64,000 nt of DNA, taken from the NCBI RefSeq assembly GCF_020697055.1, contig NZ_JAJFBP010000001.1:1-64000 (forward strand), in the 5' to 3' direction. Within the stretch, counting starts at the first letter, position 1, and every line of letters begins with the position of its first letter. The DNA is from Panacagrimonas sp. GTDB taxonomy: Bacteria > Pseudomonadota > Gammaproteobacteria > Nevskiales > Nevskiaceae. Positions 36,678 through 44,858 of the stretch are shown here, piece by piece. Position numbers and translations under genes: made by a program. Under the pieces are notes generated by a model that had not been told where the DNA came from, did not search any database, and was given only the letters and a program-made list of their open reading frames with translations.

Positions 36678-37355
36678 CTATCTGCCACGCTTGGCGTTTT
36701 TTCTGGAAGACGTCGTGACCATCGGTGGGGCCACGGCGACCGCGAGCTGCACGACGCTTTCGACCAGCGCAGCGGGGTCGGCCGCCATGTCTTCGAACTG
36801 TCCGTCGATCCACAGCGCGCTCAGTCCGTGCACGAGCGCCCAGACGTACACGGTGCTCGGCGCAACGCGCGGATCGGTGTCGGCAAGATCGAACGCCGCG
36901 CCGACCTGTCGCCCGAGCTCGCCGAACGAGGCGACCGCGGCCTCGCCGAGTTCGCCCTGGCGGTGCGTCGCACCGTAGTGGCCGAACATCAGGCGGTAGA
37001 GCGCCGGCTGAGAACGGGCGAAACGAAGGTACGCGCGACCGGCTTCGAGCAGCGTGACGCGTGGCGAGCGATGCGCTTCGGCGGCGGCCTTCTGCTCGGC
37101 CAGCAGGCGCCGGAAGCCTTCGGCGGCGAGCGCCGCCTGCAGTGCGGCCTTGTCCTCGAAATGGCGATAGACGGCGTTGGCGGACACGCCGGTCCGGCGT
37201 GCGAGGTCGCGCAGGCTCAGCGTGTCGGCGTCGTTGCGTTCCAGGTGCGCGAGGCCCGCTTCGATCAGCGCCTGGCGCAGGTTTCCGTGGTGATAGGCGC
37301 TGCGCGGGGGCGGGCGCCTGGGTCGTTTTGCGGGCACGATGTTGACGTCGTCCAC
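36678..37355 (-). CDS. TetR-family regulator (WHG-type C-terminal domain)
   Basis: The 225-residue protein has a TetR helix-turn-helix (LRQALIEAGLAHLE, then LSLRDLARRTGVSANAVYRHFEDKAALQAAL) and a C-terminal ligand domain with WALVHGLSALWIDGQFED, the WHG subtype. The start is uncertain: GTG 37355 is listed, TTG 37364 and GTG 37337 are alternatives, and all lie within or next to the inverted repeat at 37338-37389. It is divergent from the carotenoid oxygenase gene, the likely target together with itself. Confidence 0.9.
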   Translation of the reverse strand: MDDVNIVPAKRPRRPPPRSAYHHGNLRQALIEAGLAHLERNDADTLSLRDLARRTGVSANAVYRHFEDKAALQAALAAEGFRRLLAEQKAAAEAHRSPRVTLLEAGRAYLRFARSQPALYRLMFGHYGATHRQGELGEAAVASFGELGRQVGAAFDLADTDPRVAPSTVYVWALVHGLSALWIDGQFEDMAADPAALVESVVQLAVAVAPPMVTTSSRKNAKRGR

Positions 37356-37389
37356 ATGGGGCAATCAGAATGTGGACATCATACACATC
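37338..37389. promoter_or_regulatory. Candidate TetR operator between tetR and the carotenoid oxygenase gene
   Basis: Two 20-bp arms (37338-37357 and 37370-37389) form an inverted repeat around a 12-bp centre, matching at 15 of 20 positions with a perfect inner core GTCCACAT / ATGTGGAC. It lies in the divergent gap and overlaps the possible tetR starts, the expected place for an operator controlling both genes. Confidence 0.6.
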
Positions 37390-37409
37390 GCTTCGTCCGG
37401 GAGGCTCTC

Positions 37410-38810
37410 GTGGGCGTGATGGATCGGGCAGTGGAGTGGGGCGCGCGGCATCTGGCGCGTCGCGTGCCGTATTCGGAATCCAATCCCTGGCTCGAAGGAC
37501 GCTTCGCGCCGGTGCAACGGGAGCGCACCGAGACCGGGCTGCGCGTCACGGGTCGTCTGCCGGTGGAGCTGGACGGGCTCTATGCGCGCATCGGTCCCAA
37601 TCCGATGCACGTGCAGAACCCGGGCGCCTATCACTGGTTCGTCGGCGACGGCATGGTGCACGGCGTGCGCCTGCGCGACGGCAAGGCGCAGTGGTATCGC
37701 AATCGCTGGGTGGGGACAGACGCGGTACGCAAGCGGCTCGGACGGCCTGCGCTGCCGGGAATGCGGCGCGGCGTGATCGACGTGGTGAACACCAACGTCA
37801 TCGGCCATGGCGGGCGCATCTGGGCGCTGGTCGAATCCGGACCCATGCCGATCGAACTCGATGCCGAACTCGACAGCCTGCGACGCGGCCTGTTCGATGG
37901 GGCGATGTCGGCCGCGTTCTCCGCGCATCCGCACCGCGATCCCGTGACCGGCATGCTGCACGCGATCTGCTACGACGCCCTCGCGCCGATGCGCGTGCAG
38001 CACGTGGCGATCGACGCCCGATGCCAGGTCTCGCGGATCGAGAGCATCCCGGTGAAGCATGGCCCGATGATCCACGACTGTGCCATCACCGCCTCGAGCG
38101 TCGTGATCCTGGATCTGCCGGTCACGTTCTCGATCCGCGAGATGCTTCGCGGCTTTCCGCTGCCGTACCGCTGGAACGCGCGGCACGCGGCGCGCGTCGG
38201 TCTGCTGTCCAAGACCGGACACGCAGACCAGGTGCGATGGTTCGACGTCGACCCCTGCTTCGTGTTCCATCCCTGCAACGCGTTCGACCTGCCCGATGGC
38301 GGCGCGGTGCTCGACGTCGTCGTGCATCCGCGGATCTTCCACGACTCGCGCCTCGGTCCGGAGGTCGGCGAGATCACGTTCGAACGCTGGACGCTGGATG
38401 CCGCGACGCGGCGCGTGCAGCGGCGCGTGCTCGGCCAGGGCCGGCAGGAATTCCCGCGCTGCGACGAGCGCCGCACCGGCCGCGAGTATCGCTACGCGTA
38501 CGTCTCCGGCTTCGATCCCTTCGGCGCCGCGCGGCCGTTGCTGCGCTACGACCTGCAGGCCGGCACGGTCGTCGAACACCGCTTCGGCGAACAATGGACG
38601 CCCGGGGAATTCGTGTTCGTCCCACGCCGTGCCGACGCGGCGGAGGACGACGGCTGGCTCGTCGGGCTGGTGCACGACGCCGGTGGCGATCCAACCGAAC
38701 TGGTCGTGCTCGATGCGCTCGACTTCACCGGCGAGCCGGTGGCCACGGTGCATCTCCCGGCGCCGGTGCCGATGGGATTCCATGGCAACTGGATCACCGG
38801 CGTGGGCTGA
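37410..38810 (+). CDS. Carotenoid cleavage oxygenase (RPE65/lignostilbene dioxygenase family)
   Basis: The 466-residue protein is a seven-bladed propeller of the carotenoid oxygenase family. The four iron-binding histidines can be placed at H173 (AHPH), H222 (MIHDCAIT), H287 (VFHPCNAF) and H458 (GFHGNW). Other family marks are GPNPMHVQNPGAYHWFVGDGMVHGV and YAYVSGF. It cleaves a C=C bond in a carotenoid, apocarotenoid or stilbene with O2 and Fe2+. GGAGG precedes GTG 37410 by five bases; ATG 37419 is an alternative. The TetR gene is divergent. No carotenoid synthesis gene is in the window, so the substrate may come from outside or be a non-carotenoid. Confidence 0.93.
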   Translation: MGVMDRAVEWGARHLARRVPYSESNPWLEGRFAPVQRERTETGLRVTGRLPVELDGLYARIGPNPMHVQNPGAYHWFVGDGMVHGVRLRDGKAQWYRNRWVGTDAVRKRLGRPALPGMRRGVIDVVNTNVIGHGGRIWALVESGPMPIELDAELDSLRRGLFDGAMSAAFSAHPHRDPVTGMLHAICYDALAPMRVQHVAIDARCQVSRIESIPVKHGPMIHDCAITASSVVILDLPVTFSIREMLRGFPLPYRWNARHAARVGLLSKTGHADQVRWFDVDPCFVFHPCNAFDLPDGGAVLDVVVHPRIFHDSRLGPEVGEITFERWTLDAATRRVQRRVLGQGRQEFPRCDERRTGREYRYAYVSGFDPFGAARPLLRYDLQAGTVVEHRFGEQWTPGEFVFVPRRADAAEDDGWLVGLVHDAGGDPTELVVLDALDFTGEPVATVHLPAPVPMGFHGNWITGVG

Positions 38811-38828
38811 CGCCCCAAGGGCGGCGGT

Positions 38829-39476
38829 TCAGCGCTTCCGGGTCGAAGGCGAGGCGCGACGGCGCGGCGCGACGGGCGCGCCCGGGACCATCGTGCCGGC
38901 GATCATGCGGCTCAGTTCGTCGACCAGCTGCTCGCGACTGAACAGCGCCGGCCGCGGCAGGCTCAGGTAGCGCAGCAGCGTGAACACCACGCTGTTGATC
39001 ACGATGAAGCCCTGCGCCGGCTGCGGGTCCAGACGCAGTTCGCGCAGGTGGGCCAGTGCGTACATGCGCATCACCTCGAGCATGTGCTGCTCGAAGCGGT
39101 GCAGGCCCAGCTGGATGTCGAGGCGATGCCAGTTGCGCAGCAGTTCGGTGTGCAGGCCGTCGCGCTGGCCGAAGAAATCGAACGCGACCTCGAGCAGGCC
39201 GCGCACCATCGCCTGCGGACCGGCGCGCACCAGGCGCGGCGCCGCCGCATCGACGGCCCTTCGCAGTTCCTCGTTCATGCGTGCCACCAACGCGGCGAGC
39301 AGGGCCTCCTTGTTCGCGAAGTATTGGTAGAGCGAACCGACGCTCACGCCCGCGCGCTCGGCGACGCGAATGGTGGTCACGGCTTCCAGACCGTCCTGCG
39401 CCACGACGCGGCCGGCGGCTTCCACCAGCGATTCGACCAACTGCTGCGAGCGTTGCTGCACCGGTTTCTTGCGCAT
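38829..39476 (-). CDS. TetR-family transcriptional regulator
   Basis: The 215-residue protein has a TetR DNA-binding domain (RSQQLVESLVEAAGRVV, TTIRVAERAGVSVGSLYQYFANKEALLAALVARM) and a helical ligand domain. It is convergent with the carotenoid oxygenase gene and divergent from the crotonase gene 117 bp away, so it most likely controls the crotonase gene and itself. The ATG at 39476 is preceded by AGGAAA. Confidence 0.92.
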   Translation of the reverse strand: MRKKPVQQRSQQLVESLVEAAGRVVAQDGLEAVTTIRVAERAGVSVGSLYQYFANKEALLAALVARMNEELRRAVDAAAPRLVRAGPQAMVRGLLEVAFDFFGQRDGLHTELLRNWHRLDIQLGLHRFEQHMLEVMRMYALAHLRELRLDPQPAQGFIVINSVVFTLLRYLSLPRPALFSREQLVDELSRMIAGTMVPGAPVAPRRRASPSTRKR

Positions 39477-39593
39477 GTGGAGCGGCTTTCCTGGTCGGCC
39501 CGAACGCGAATGATCCTTCAATCGGTGCAGCGGAGCGACCGCGCCCGGCATCATGGCGGACCGCAATTCGCGAAAAACGAACAAGGAGCATCC

Positions 39594-40373
39594 GTGTCGC
39601 ACATCAAGACGACCGTCCACGGCGCCGTTCTGGAGATCCGGGTCGATCGCCCGCAGAAGCTCAACGCGCTGTCGCCGGACATGTACCGCGAGATCTGCCT
39701 GGCGCTGGGACAGCTCGAGCGCGACGAGAACCTGCGCGTTGCGCTGTTCTGCGCGGAGGGCAAGCACTTCACCGCGGGCATCGAGCTCGACCTGTGGGCG
39801 CCGATCTTCGCGTCGGGCCAGAAATTCCCGCTGCCCGAAGGTGGCATCGACCTGTTCGGCCTGGCCGGCGCACGCAGCAGCAAGCCGCTGGTCATGGCGA
39901 TGCAGGGCTACTGCTACACCTGGGGCGTGGAGATGATGCTCAACACCGACGTTCGCATCGCGGCGCAGGACACGCGCTTCGCCATGCTCGAGGTCAAGCG
40001 CGGCCTGTATCCCTGCGGCGGCGCGACGCTGCGGTTGCCGCGCCAGATGGGCTGGGCCAACGCGCAGCGCTACCTGCTCACCGGCGATCCCTGGACCGCC
40101 GACGAGGCGTATCGGACCGGGCTCGTGCAGCAGATCGTGCCGGTCGGCGAGCAGTACGCGGCCGCGTTCGACGTGGCCCAGCGCATCGCGGCTGCAGCGC
40201 CGCTGGGCGTGCGGGCGGTGCTCAAGTCGACGCGGCTGGCCTGGGTGGAAGGCGAGGGCGAAGCCAACGCGCACTTGTTCGACGACATGTCCGCCGTCAT
40301 GGGCAGCCAGGACCTGCAGGAAGGGGTGCGCTCGTTTCTCGAGCGACGCGACGCGGTCTTCACGGGGCGCTGA
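39594..40373 (+). CDS. Enoyl-CoA hydratase/isomerase (crotonase) family protein
   Basis: The 259-residue protein has the crotonase fold: DRPQKLNALSPDMY, FCAEGKHFTAGIELDL (first oxyanion-hole segment), MQGYCYTWGVEMMLNTDVRIAAQ (second segment, with one acidic catalytic-site Glu) and FAMLEVKRGLYPCGGATLRLP (second Glu). Both Glu positions of hydratases appear to be kept. It would hydrate an enoyl-CoA in a beta-oxidation-like route. AAGGAG lies five bases before GTG 39594. A TetR regulator is divergent. Confidence 0.92.
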   Translation: MSHIKTTVHGAVLEIRVDRPQKLNALSPDMYREICLALGQLERDENLRVALFCAEGKHFTAGIELDLWAPIFASGQKFPLPEGGIDLFGLAGARSSKPLVMAMQGYCYTWGVEMMLNTDVRIAAQDTRFAMLEVKRGLYPCGGATLRLPRQMGWANAQRYLLTGDPWTADEAYRTGLVQQIVPVGEQYAAAFDVAQRIAAAAPLGVRAVLKSTRLAWVEGEGEANAHLFDDMSAVMGSQDLQEGVRSFLERRDAVFTGR

Positions 40374-40451
40374 GGATCATCGGTTGGCACAGCCGATGCG
40401 TGGCCACGTTCCAGGGCTGACGTAAATCAGACCGGCCCCGAGGAGTCGCCC

Positions 40452-41018
40452 GTGATCCATCCGCCGTTCGTTCCCCTGCGAAGGACCAGCATCGCACCGG
40501 CTCCGCGTCGTCCAGGGGAGGCGGAGGACCGGATGCGCGGCGGCATCGCCAGCCGCAACCGTTTCGAGTACGACTTCGAAACCCTGTTTGCGATCCGTCT
40601 GTTGCAGTCGCAAGCGCTGTGGTTCGCGCGCGTCGACCTGGCGTGGATGGCGCTCTCGTTCCTGGCAGCGGCCGGCATGCTGGGCGCTTTTACCGGCGGC
40701 CAGACCGGCCTTGCCGCGGTCTGCGCCACCGTGCTGGGCGCCGCCGCGGTCCTGCAGTTCTGGATCAAGCCGCGCAACAACTGGGCGGCTTGCAACGCGT
40801 TGCGCGGCGAGTTCGTCAAACTGCGGGCCCGCGCGCTGGAATACGACGACACGCGGTTCGCGCGGGAACTGCGCCAGCTGCAGTCGAGCGAGGGCGTGCG
40901 GGTCTGGAACTGGCTGCGACTGCCGACCTGCAACGAACTCTGTGCGGAACTCGGCTGCGTCGCGGACATCCGCCACGCGCGGCCGTGGAGCGAGCAGCTG
41001 CTCGAGAAGCTGCCCTGA
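40452..41018 (+). CDS. Small two-helix membrane protein of unknown function
   Basis: The 188-residue protein has a basic N-terminus, a conserved-looking stretch (RNRFEYDFETLFAIRLLQSQALWFARVD), a pair of membrane helices at about 61-100 joined by a short turn (TGGQTG), and a soluble C-terminal half (KPRNNWAACNALRGEFVKLRARALEYDD). The layout recalls SLATT/DUF4231-type 2-TM proteins, but I cannot assign a family. AGGAG lies six bases before GTG 40452. It sits between the crotonase and another small gene on the same strand. Confidence 0.75.
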   Translation: MIHPPFVPLRRTSIAPAPRRPGEAEDRMRGGIASRNRFEYDFETLFAIRLLQSQALWFARVDLAWMALSFLAAAGMLGAFTGGQTGLAAVCATVLGAAAVLQFWIKPRNNWAACNALRGEFVKLRARALEYDDTRFARELRQLQSSEGVRVWNWLRLPTCNELCAELGCVADIRHARPWSEQLLEKLP

Positions 41019-41133
41019 CCCAGGTTTGGTGACGCGCCAGCCGCGGCGCGGTCCCGTCGATCGGACGCGGGCGGTAGCCGCCGGCGGGCTGCGCCTGCAT
41101 CATGGGCCGGTCGCCGACGAGGAGGCCCGGTGC

Positions 41134-41652
41134 GTGAAGCACGATGTCCTGATGGTGCTCGCGCATCCGCCCGCCGCGGTCGTGGCGGGTCTGGTCGACG
41201 CGGAGTTCCAGCTCGAGAAATGGCGCCGCCTCGGTGCGTTGCGCGTCGAGCTCCTCGAGCAGCGTAGCCAAGGGTCGGCCACGTTCCTGACGATCCGTCG
41301 CCGGATCGGGCCCAAGCTGCAGATCCCGGCGGCGCTCAAGCGCCTGATCCCGACCGAGGCGGAGTTCATCCACCGCGAGGAATGGGACGTCGCCAGCCGA
41401 ACCGGACGGATCCAGGTCGACCTGGGGGCGCTGCCGTTGCGGGTGCAGGGCGAATCGCGCGTGGTCGGCGTGTCCGGCGGAAGCCAGCAGCACTTCGCGT
41501 GGGACATCCGCTCGTCGATTCCCTTGCTCGGCGGCGCGCTCGAACGCTTCATCGCGGACAACCTGACCCGGGACGTGGTGCACGAGGGCCACGTCATGGA
41601 CGCCTTGCTGAGCGATGCGAACCGGGCGCAGGCCTGCGCCCCGGGCGTATAA
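41134..41652 (+). CDS. DUF2505-like protein
   Basis: The 172-residue protein looks like the DUF2505 group, which has an SRPBCC-like fold: an N-terminal strand and helix (HPPAAVVAGLVDAEFQLEKWRRLGAL), a middle sheet (SATFLTIRRRIGPKLQIPAALKRLIPTEAEFIHREEW), and a C-terminal amphipathic helix (IPLLGGALERFIADNL). Such proteins probably bind lipids. GAGGAGG lies eight bases before GTG 41134. The stop codon sits inside a strong hairpin. Family assignment is from pattern memory and is moderate. Confidence 0.72.
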   Translation: MKHDVLMVLAHPPAAVVAGLVDAEFQLEKWRRLGALRVELLEQRSQGSATFLTIRRRIGPKLQIPAALKRLIPTEAEFIHREEWDVASRTGRIQVDLGALPLRVQGESRVVGVSGGSQQHFAWDIRSSIPLLGGALERFIADNLTRDVVHEGHVMDALLSDANRAQACAPGV

Positions 41653-41660
41653 CGCCCGGG
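41640..41660 (+). terminator. Hairpin at the end of the DUF2505-like gene
   Basis: CCCGGGCGT-ATA-ACGCCCGGG is a perfect 9-bp stem that includes the TAA stop codon. No T-run follows. It may terminate or protect the upstream message. Confidence 0.5.
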
Positions 41661-41694
41661 CGGGAAACACCGCATTCCACGAGGGGACGGGATC

Positions 41695-42373
41695 ATGAAG
41701 CTCTACTACCACCCGGTATCGACGACGAGCCGGCCGGTCGTGATGTTCGCGGCCGATCACGGCTTGCCGATCGACTTCACCGTCGTCGATCTGTTCACCG
41801 GCGCGCATCTGCAACCGGAATTCAAGGCGAATCAATCCCAGCGGTCAGGTGCCCGTGCTCGAGGACGGTGACTTCCGCCTCACCGAGTGCTCGGCGATCC
41901 TCAAGTACCTTGCCGAGAAAGCCGGTTCGCCGGCCTATCCGTCCGACCTGAAGAAGCGCGCGCGCATCAACGAGCGGATGGATTGGCTCAACACCGGCTT
42001 TTACCGGGACTTCGGCTACAACTTCATCTACCCGCAGACATTCCCGCACCACAAGCGTCCCGACGACAAGGTCCACGCGGGCACCATCGAATGGGGTCGC
42101 GGCCTGGCGAAGAACTGGCTCAAGGTTCTCGACGAGAACCTGATCGGTCCGGACAACCACTACCTGTGCGGCAACGAGATCTCGATCGCCGACTACCTGG
42201 GGGTCGCGTACATCACGGTCGGTGAGGTCATCCGGGCCGACTTCTCGCCCTACAGGAACATCGGCCGCTGGATCGACGCGATGAAGTCGCGCCCGAGCTG
42301 GGCCGGGACCAACGAGGCGTTCTATGCGTACTTCGTGGCCCCGTACAAGGATGCGCCCTTCGTCTGTCTCTGA
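41695..42373 (+). pseudogene. Glutathione S-transferase, interrupted by a one-base frameshift
   Basis: From ATG 41695 the first 45 codons read as a GST thioredoxin-fold domain (MKLYYHPVSTTSRPVVMF, theta-like with Ser/Thr at the glutathione site). At 41830 one extra A shifts the frame, and a stop follows 14 codons later. Removing that base gives INPSGQVPVLEDGDFRLTEC, the perfectly conserved GST beta3-beta4 motif, and the frame then runs to 42373 through a complete helical domain ending PFVCL. The product would be about 225 residues, normal for a GST. Everything else looks intact, so this is either a very recent mutation or a sequencing error. The second part alone could start at GTG 41849, but would lack the glutathione site. 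Confidence 0.88.
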
Positions 42374-42388
42374 GGATCCGGGCGCGAG

Positions 42389-44368
42389 CTAGTCGCACGA
42401 CCGGTGGGCGAAGGCGGACTCGAGTTCGTCGGCGCCCACCGGTTTGACCAGATGCAGGTCGAAGCCCGCGTCCCGCGACCGAAGACGATCCTGCTCCTGG
42501 CCCCAACCGGTCAGCGCCACCATCAGCGGCGCACGGTCGCCGCCGGCTTCGCGGCGGACCTGCCGGCAGACCTCGAATCCGTCGATGTCGGGCATGCCCA
42601 GGTCCACGAGCAGCACCTCGGGGCGGAACGAGGACAGCAGCGGCAGCACGTCCTGCCCGTGGAACACCGCGCGCACCTCGTGACCGCGGGCGACGAGCAG
42701 CACGCGCAAGGCCTCGGCCGCGTCGCGGTTGTCGTCGACGATCAGCACGCGCGTCGGGCGATCCGGTTGGGGAACGGGCGACGTGACCTGGGCCGGCATC
42801 GCGATAGGCAGCAGCGGCAATCGCACCACGAACTCGCTGCCTTTGCCCGGTCCTTCGCTTCGCGCCTCGATGGTCCCGCCGTGCATCGTCATCAATTCGC
42901 GGCAGATCGCCAGGCCGATGCCCAGACCGCCCTGATTGCCACCGGCGTGGCTGACGCGCATGAACGGTTCGAAGATCTGCTGCCGCATTTCGGGGGGGAT
43001 GCCGATGCCGTTGTCGCGCACGCGGATCAGCGCCGCGTCGCCTTCATGCTTCAGGCTGACCTCGATGTGCCCGCCGGGCTTGGTGTAGCTCGCGGCGTTG
43101 TTGAGCAGGTTGGAGAAGACCTGCGCGATGCGCACGGGATCGGCCTCGACCAGCACCTCCTCCGGCGGCAGGCGCAGCGTGAAGGCGTGCTCGCGCGCCT
43201 GCATCAGGGGCGTGGAAGCCTCCACCGCGGAGCGCAGGATCGAGACCAGATCGATCGGTTCACGCTCCAGGCGGATGCGGCCGTGATCGATGCGGCTCAG
43301 GTCCAGCAGGTCGTCGATCAGCCGCACCATGTGCCCGACCTGCCGCTCCATCCCGGCGCGAAGCCGGCGCATCAGCGCGGGGTCGTCGCCGACGATCCGC
43401 AGCGCATCGAGCGAGGTGCGGATCGGCGCGAGGGGATTGCGCAGTTCGTGCGCGAGGATGGCCAGGAACTGGCTCTTGCGTTCGTTGGCCTCGCGCAGCT
43501 TGTTCTCCGCGATCTTGCGCTGCGCGAGGTCGCGGCTGGCTTCGTCCTTGGCCAGCTGCAGCGCATCGGCGGTCTGCCGCGCAGCCGTCATGTCGCGGAT
43601 GATCTTCGAGTAGCCGATCAGCGTTCCGTACGGCTCGCGGATGGCGGTGGTGACGATCGAGGCGAACAGCGTCCGGCCGCCCGGCGTGCGCACCCAGCGC
43701 TCGTCGATCACGCTGCCATCGTTCGCGGCCCGTTCCAGGTGTTCGGCCTCGGCGATCGATTCGAACAACGCCGACACGGGGCGTCCGATCAGCGAATCCG
43801 GCGTGACGCCCAGGATCGCGCCGGCCGCCGCGTTGCTGCTGCGGATGAGGCCGGCGGCGTCCAGGCCGATCACGACGTAATCCTTCAACGCGTCGACCAG
43901 GAGCCGGTACTGGATCTCGGTCTCCTGCAGCGCCCGCTCGGCGGCCAGCCGGGTGCGCGTCTCGTTGAGCTGCGTGCGAGCGCGCTCGACCACCAGCGGC
44001 AGCTTGTCGAGCCGCTGTTTGCCGACGAAATCGGTCGCGCCGCTGTAGAGCAGATCGAGCGCCCGCTCTTCGCCGAGCGATCCGGACATCAGGATGAACG
44101 GTGTGACCGGGTGCAGTTCGCGCGCGATCGACAGCGCTTCGCTGCCCGAGAACGAAGGCAGGTTGAAGTCCGCCAGGATCACGTCGAAATCACGCGAGCC
44201 GAGCGCGTGGCGGAACGAGGTCTCGTCGTCGACCACGGTCACCTCGACGGTCTTGAGCGACAGTTCCAGTCGAGCGCAGGTCAGTTCGGCGTCGCGCGCA
44301 TCGTCCTCCAGCAGCAGCACCTGCATCGGGGCGTCGGCGGAGCCTGCAGTGGACGCGCTCGTTTCCAT
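42389..44368 (-). CDS. Hybrid sensor histidine kinase (REC-PAS-HisKA-HATPase-REC)
   Basis: The 659-residue soluble protein has an N-terminal receiver domain (phosphoacceptor D67), a PAS domain at about 150-265 (YRLLVDALKDYVVIGLDAAGLI), a HisKA domain with H307 in LAHELRNPLAP, a HATPase domain (NLLNNAASYT, RDNGIGIPPE, GGLGIGLAI), and a C-terminal receiver with D589 in LLVDLGMPDIDG. Without membrane helices it takes its input from the N-terminal receiver and PAS. It is the last gene of the phytochrome operon, 13 bp after the response regulator, so phosphate may flow from the phytochrome through this protein. Confidence 0.94.
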   Translation of the reverse strand: METSASTAGSADAPMQVLLLEDDARDAELTCARLELSLKTVEVTVVDDETSFRHALGSRDFDVILADFNLPSFSGSEALSIARELHPVTPFILMSGSLGEERALDLLYSGATDFVGKQRLDKLPLVVERARTQLNETRTRLAAERALQETEIQYRLLVDALKDYVVIGLDAAGLIRSSNAAAGAILGVTPDSLIGRPVSALFESIAEAEHLERAANDGSVIDERWVRTPGGRTLFASIVTTAIREPYGTLIGYSKIIRDMTAARQTADALQLAKDEASRDLAQRKIAENKLREANERKSQFLAILAHELRNPLAPIRTSLDALRIVGDDPALMRRLRAGMERQVGHMVRLIDDLLDLSRIDHGRIRLEREPIDLVSILRSAVEASTPLMQAREHAFTLRLPPEEVLVEADPVRIAQVFSNLLNNAASYTKPGGHIEVSLKHEGDAALIRVRDNGIGIPPEMRQQIFEPFMRVSHAGGNQGGLGIGLAICRELMTMHGGTIEARSEGPGKGSEFVVRLPLLPIAMPAQVTSPVPQPDRPTRVLIVDDNRDAAEALRVLLVARGHEVRAVFHGQDVLPLLSSFRPEVLLVDLGMPDIDGFEVCRQVRREAGGDRAPLMVALTGWGQEQDRLRSRDAGFDLHLVKPVGADELESAFAHRSCD

Positions 44369-44381
44369 CGTCTGCCTCGCA

Positions 44382-44837
44382 TCACCCGCCGCGGCGGGCC
44401 TTGGTGGAGCCCGGAGGCGGTTCGTTGAGCACCGCCCAGAAGATGCCGAGATCGGCGATGGCGTCGACGAATTCGCGGAATTCGACCGGTTTGACCACGA
44501 ACGCGTTGACCCCCAACGCGTAGCTGCGCAGCAGGTCCTGCTCCTCGCGCGACGAGGTGAGCATGACCACCGGAACGCTCTTGAGCTCGGGCGTGCTACG
44601 GATGATCTGCAGCACCTCGATGCCGTCCACGCGCGGCAGCTTCAGATCGAGCAGCACGACGGCGGGGTTGCCCGGCGAGCGGTTGGCGTGCGTGCCGGTG
44701 GAGTTGAGGTAGTCGAGCGCTTCGACGCCGTCGCGGGTGATGACGACGTCGTTGGCCAGCTGGCTTTTTTCCAGCGCGATCAGGGTCAGCTCGAGGTCCT
44801 TGGGGTTGTCTTCGACCAACAGGATGGGTTTCAGCAT
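44382..44837 (-). CDS. Phytochrome-type single-domain response regulator (Rcp1-like)
   Basis: The 151-residue protein is a lone receiver domain with acidic pocket E9/D10, phosphoacceptor D64 in LLDLKLPRVDG and K116 in FVVKPVEF. Its short extra insertion before the phosphoacceptor (STGTHANRSPGNPAV) and lack of an output domain are typical of Rcp1/BRR regulators that serve bacterial phytochromes. It lies between the phytochrome gene (21 bp) and the hybrid kinase gene (13 bp). Confidence 0.95.
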   Translation of the reverse strand: MLKPILLVEDNPKDLELTLIALEKSQLANDVVITRDGVEALDYLNSTGTHANRSPGNPAVVLLDLKLPRVDGIEVLQIIRSTPELKSVPVVMLTSSREEQDLLRSYALGVNAFVVKPVEFREFVDAIADLGIFWAVLNEPPPGSTKARRGG

Positions 44838-44858
44838 GACGGTTCAGCGTGTTGTTGA

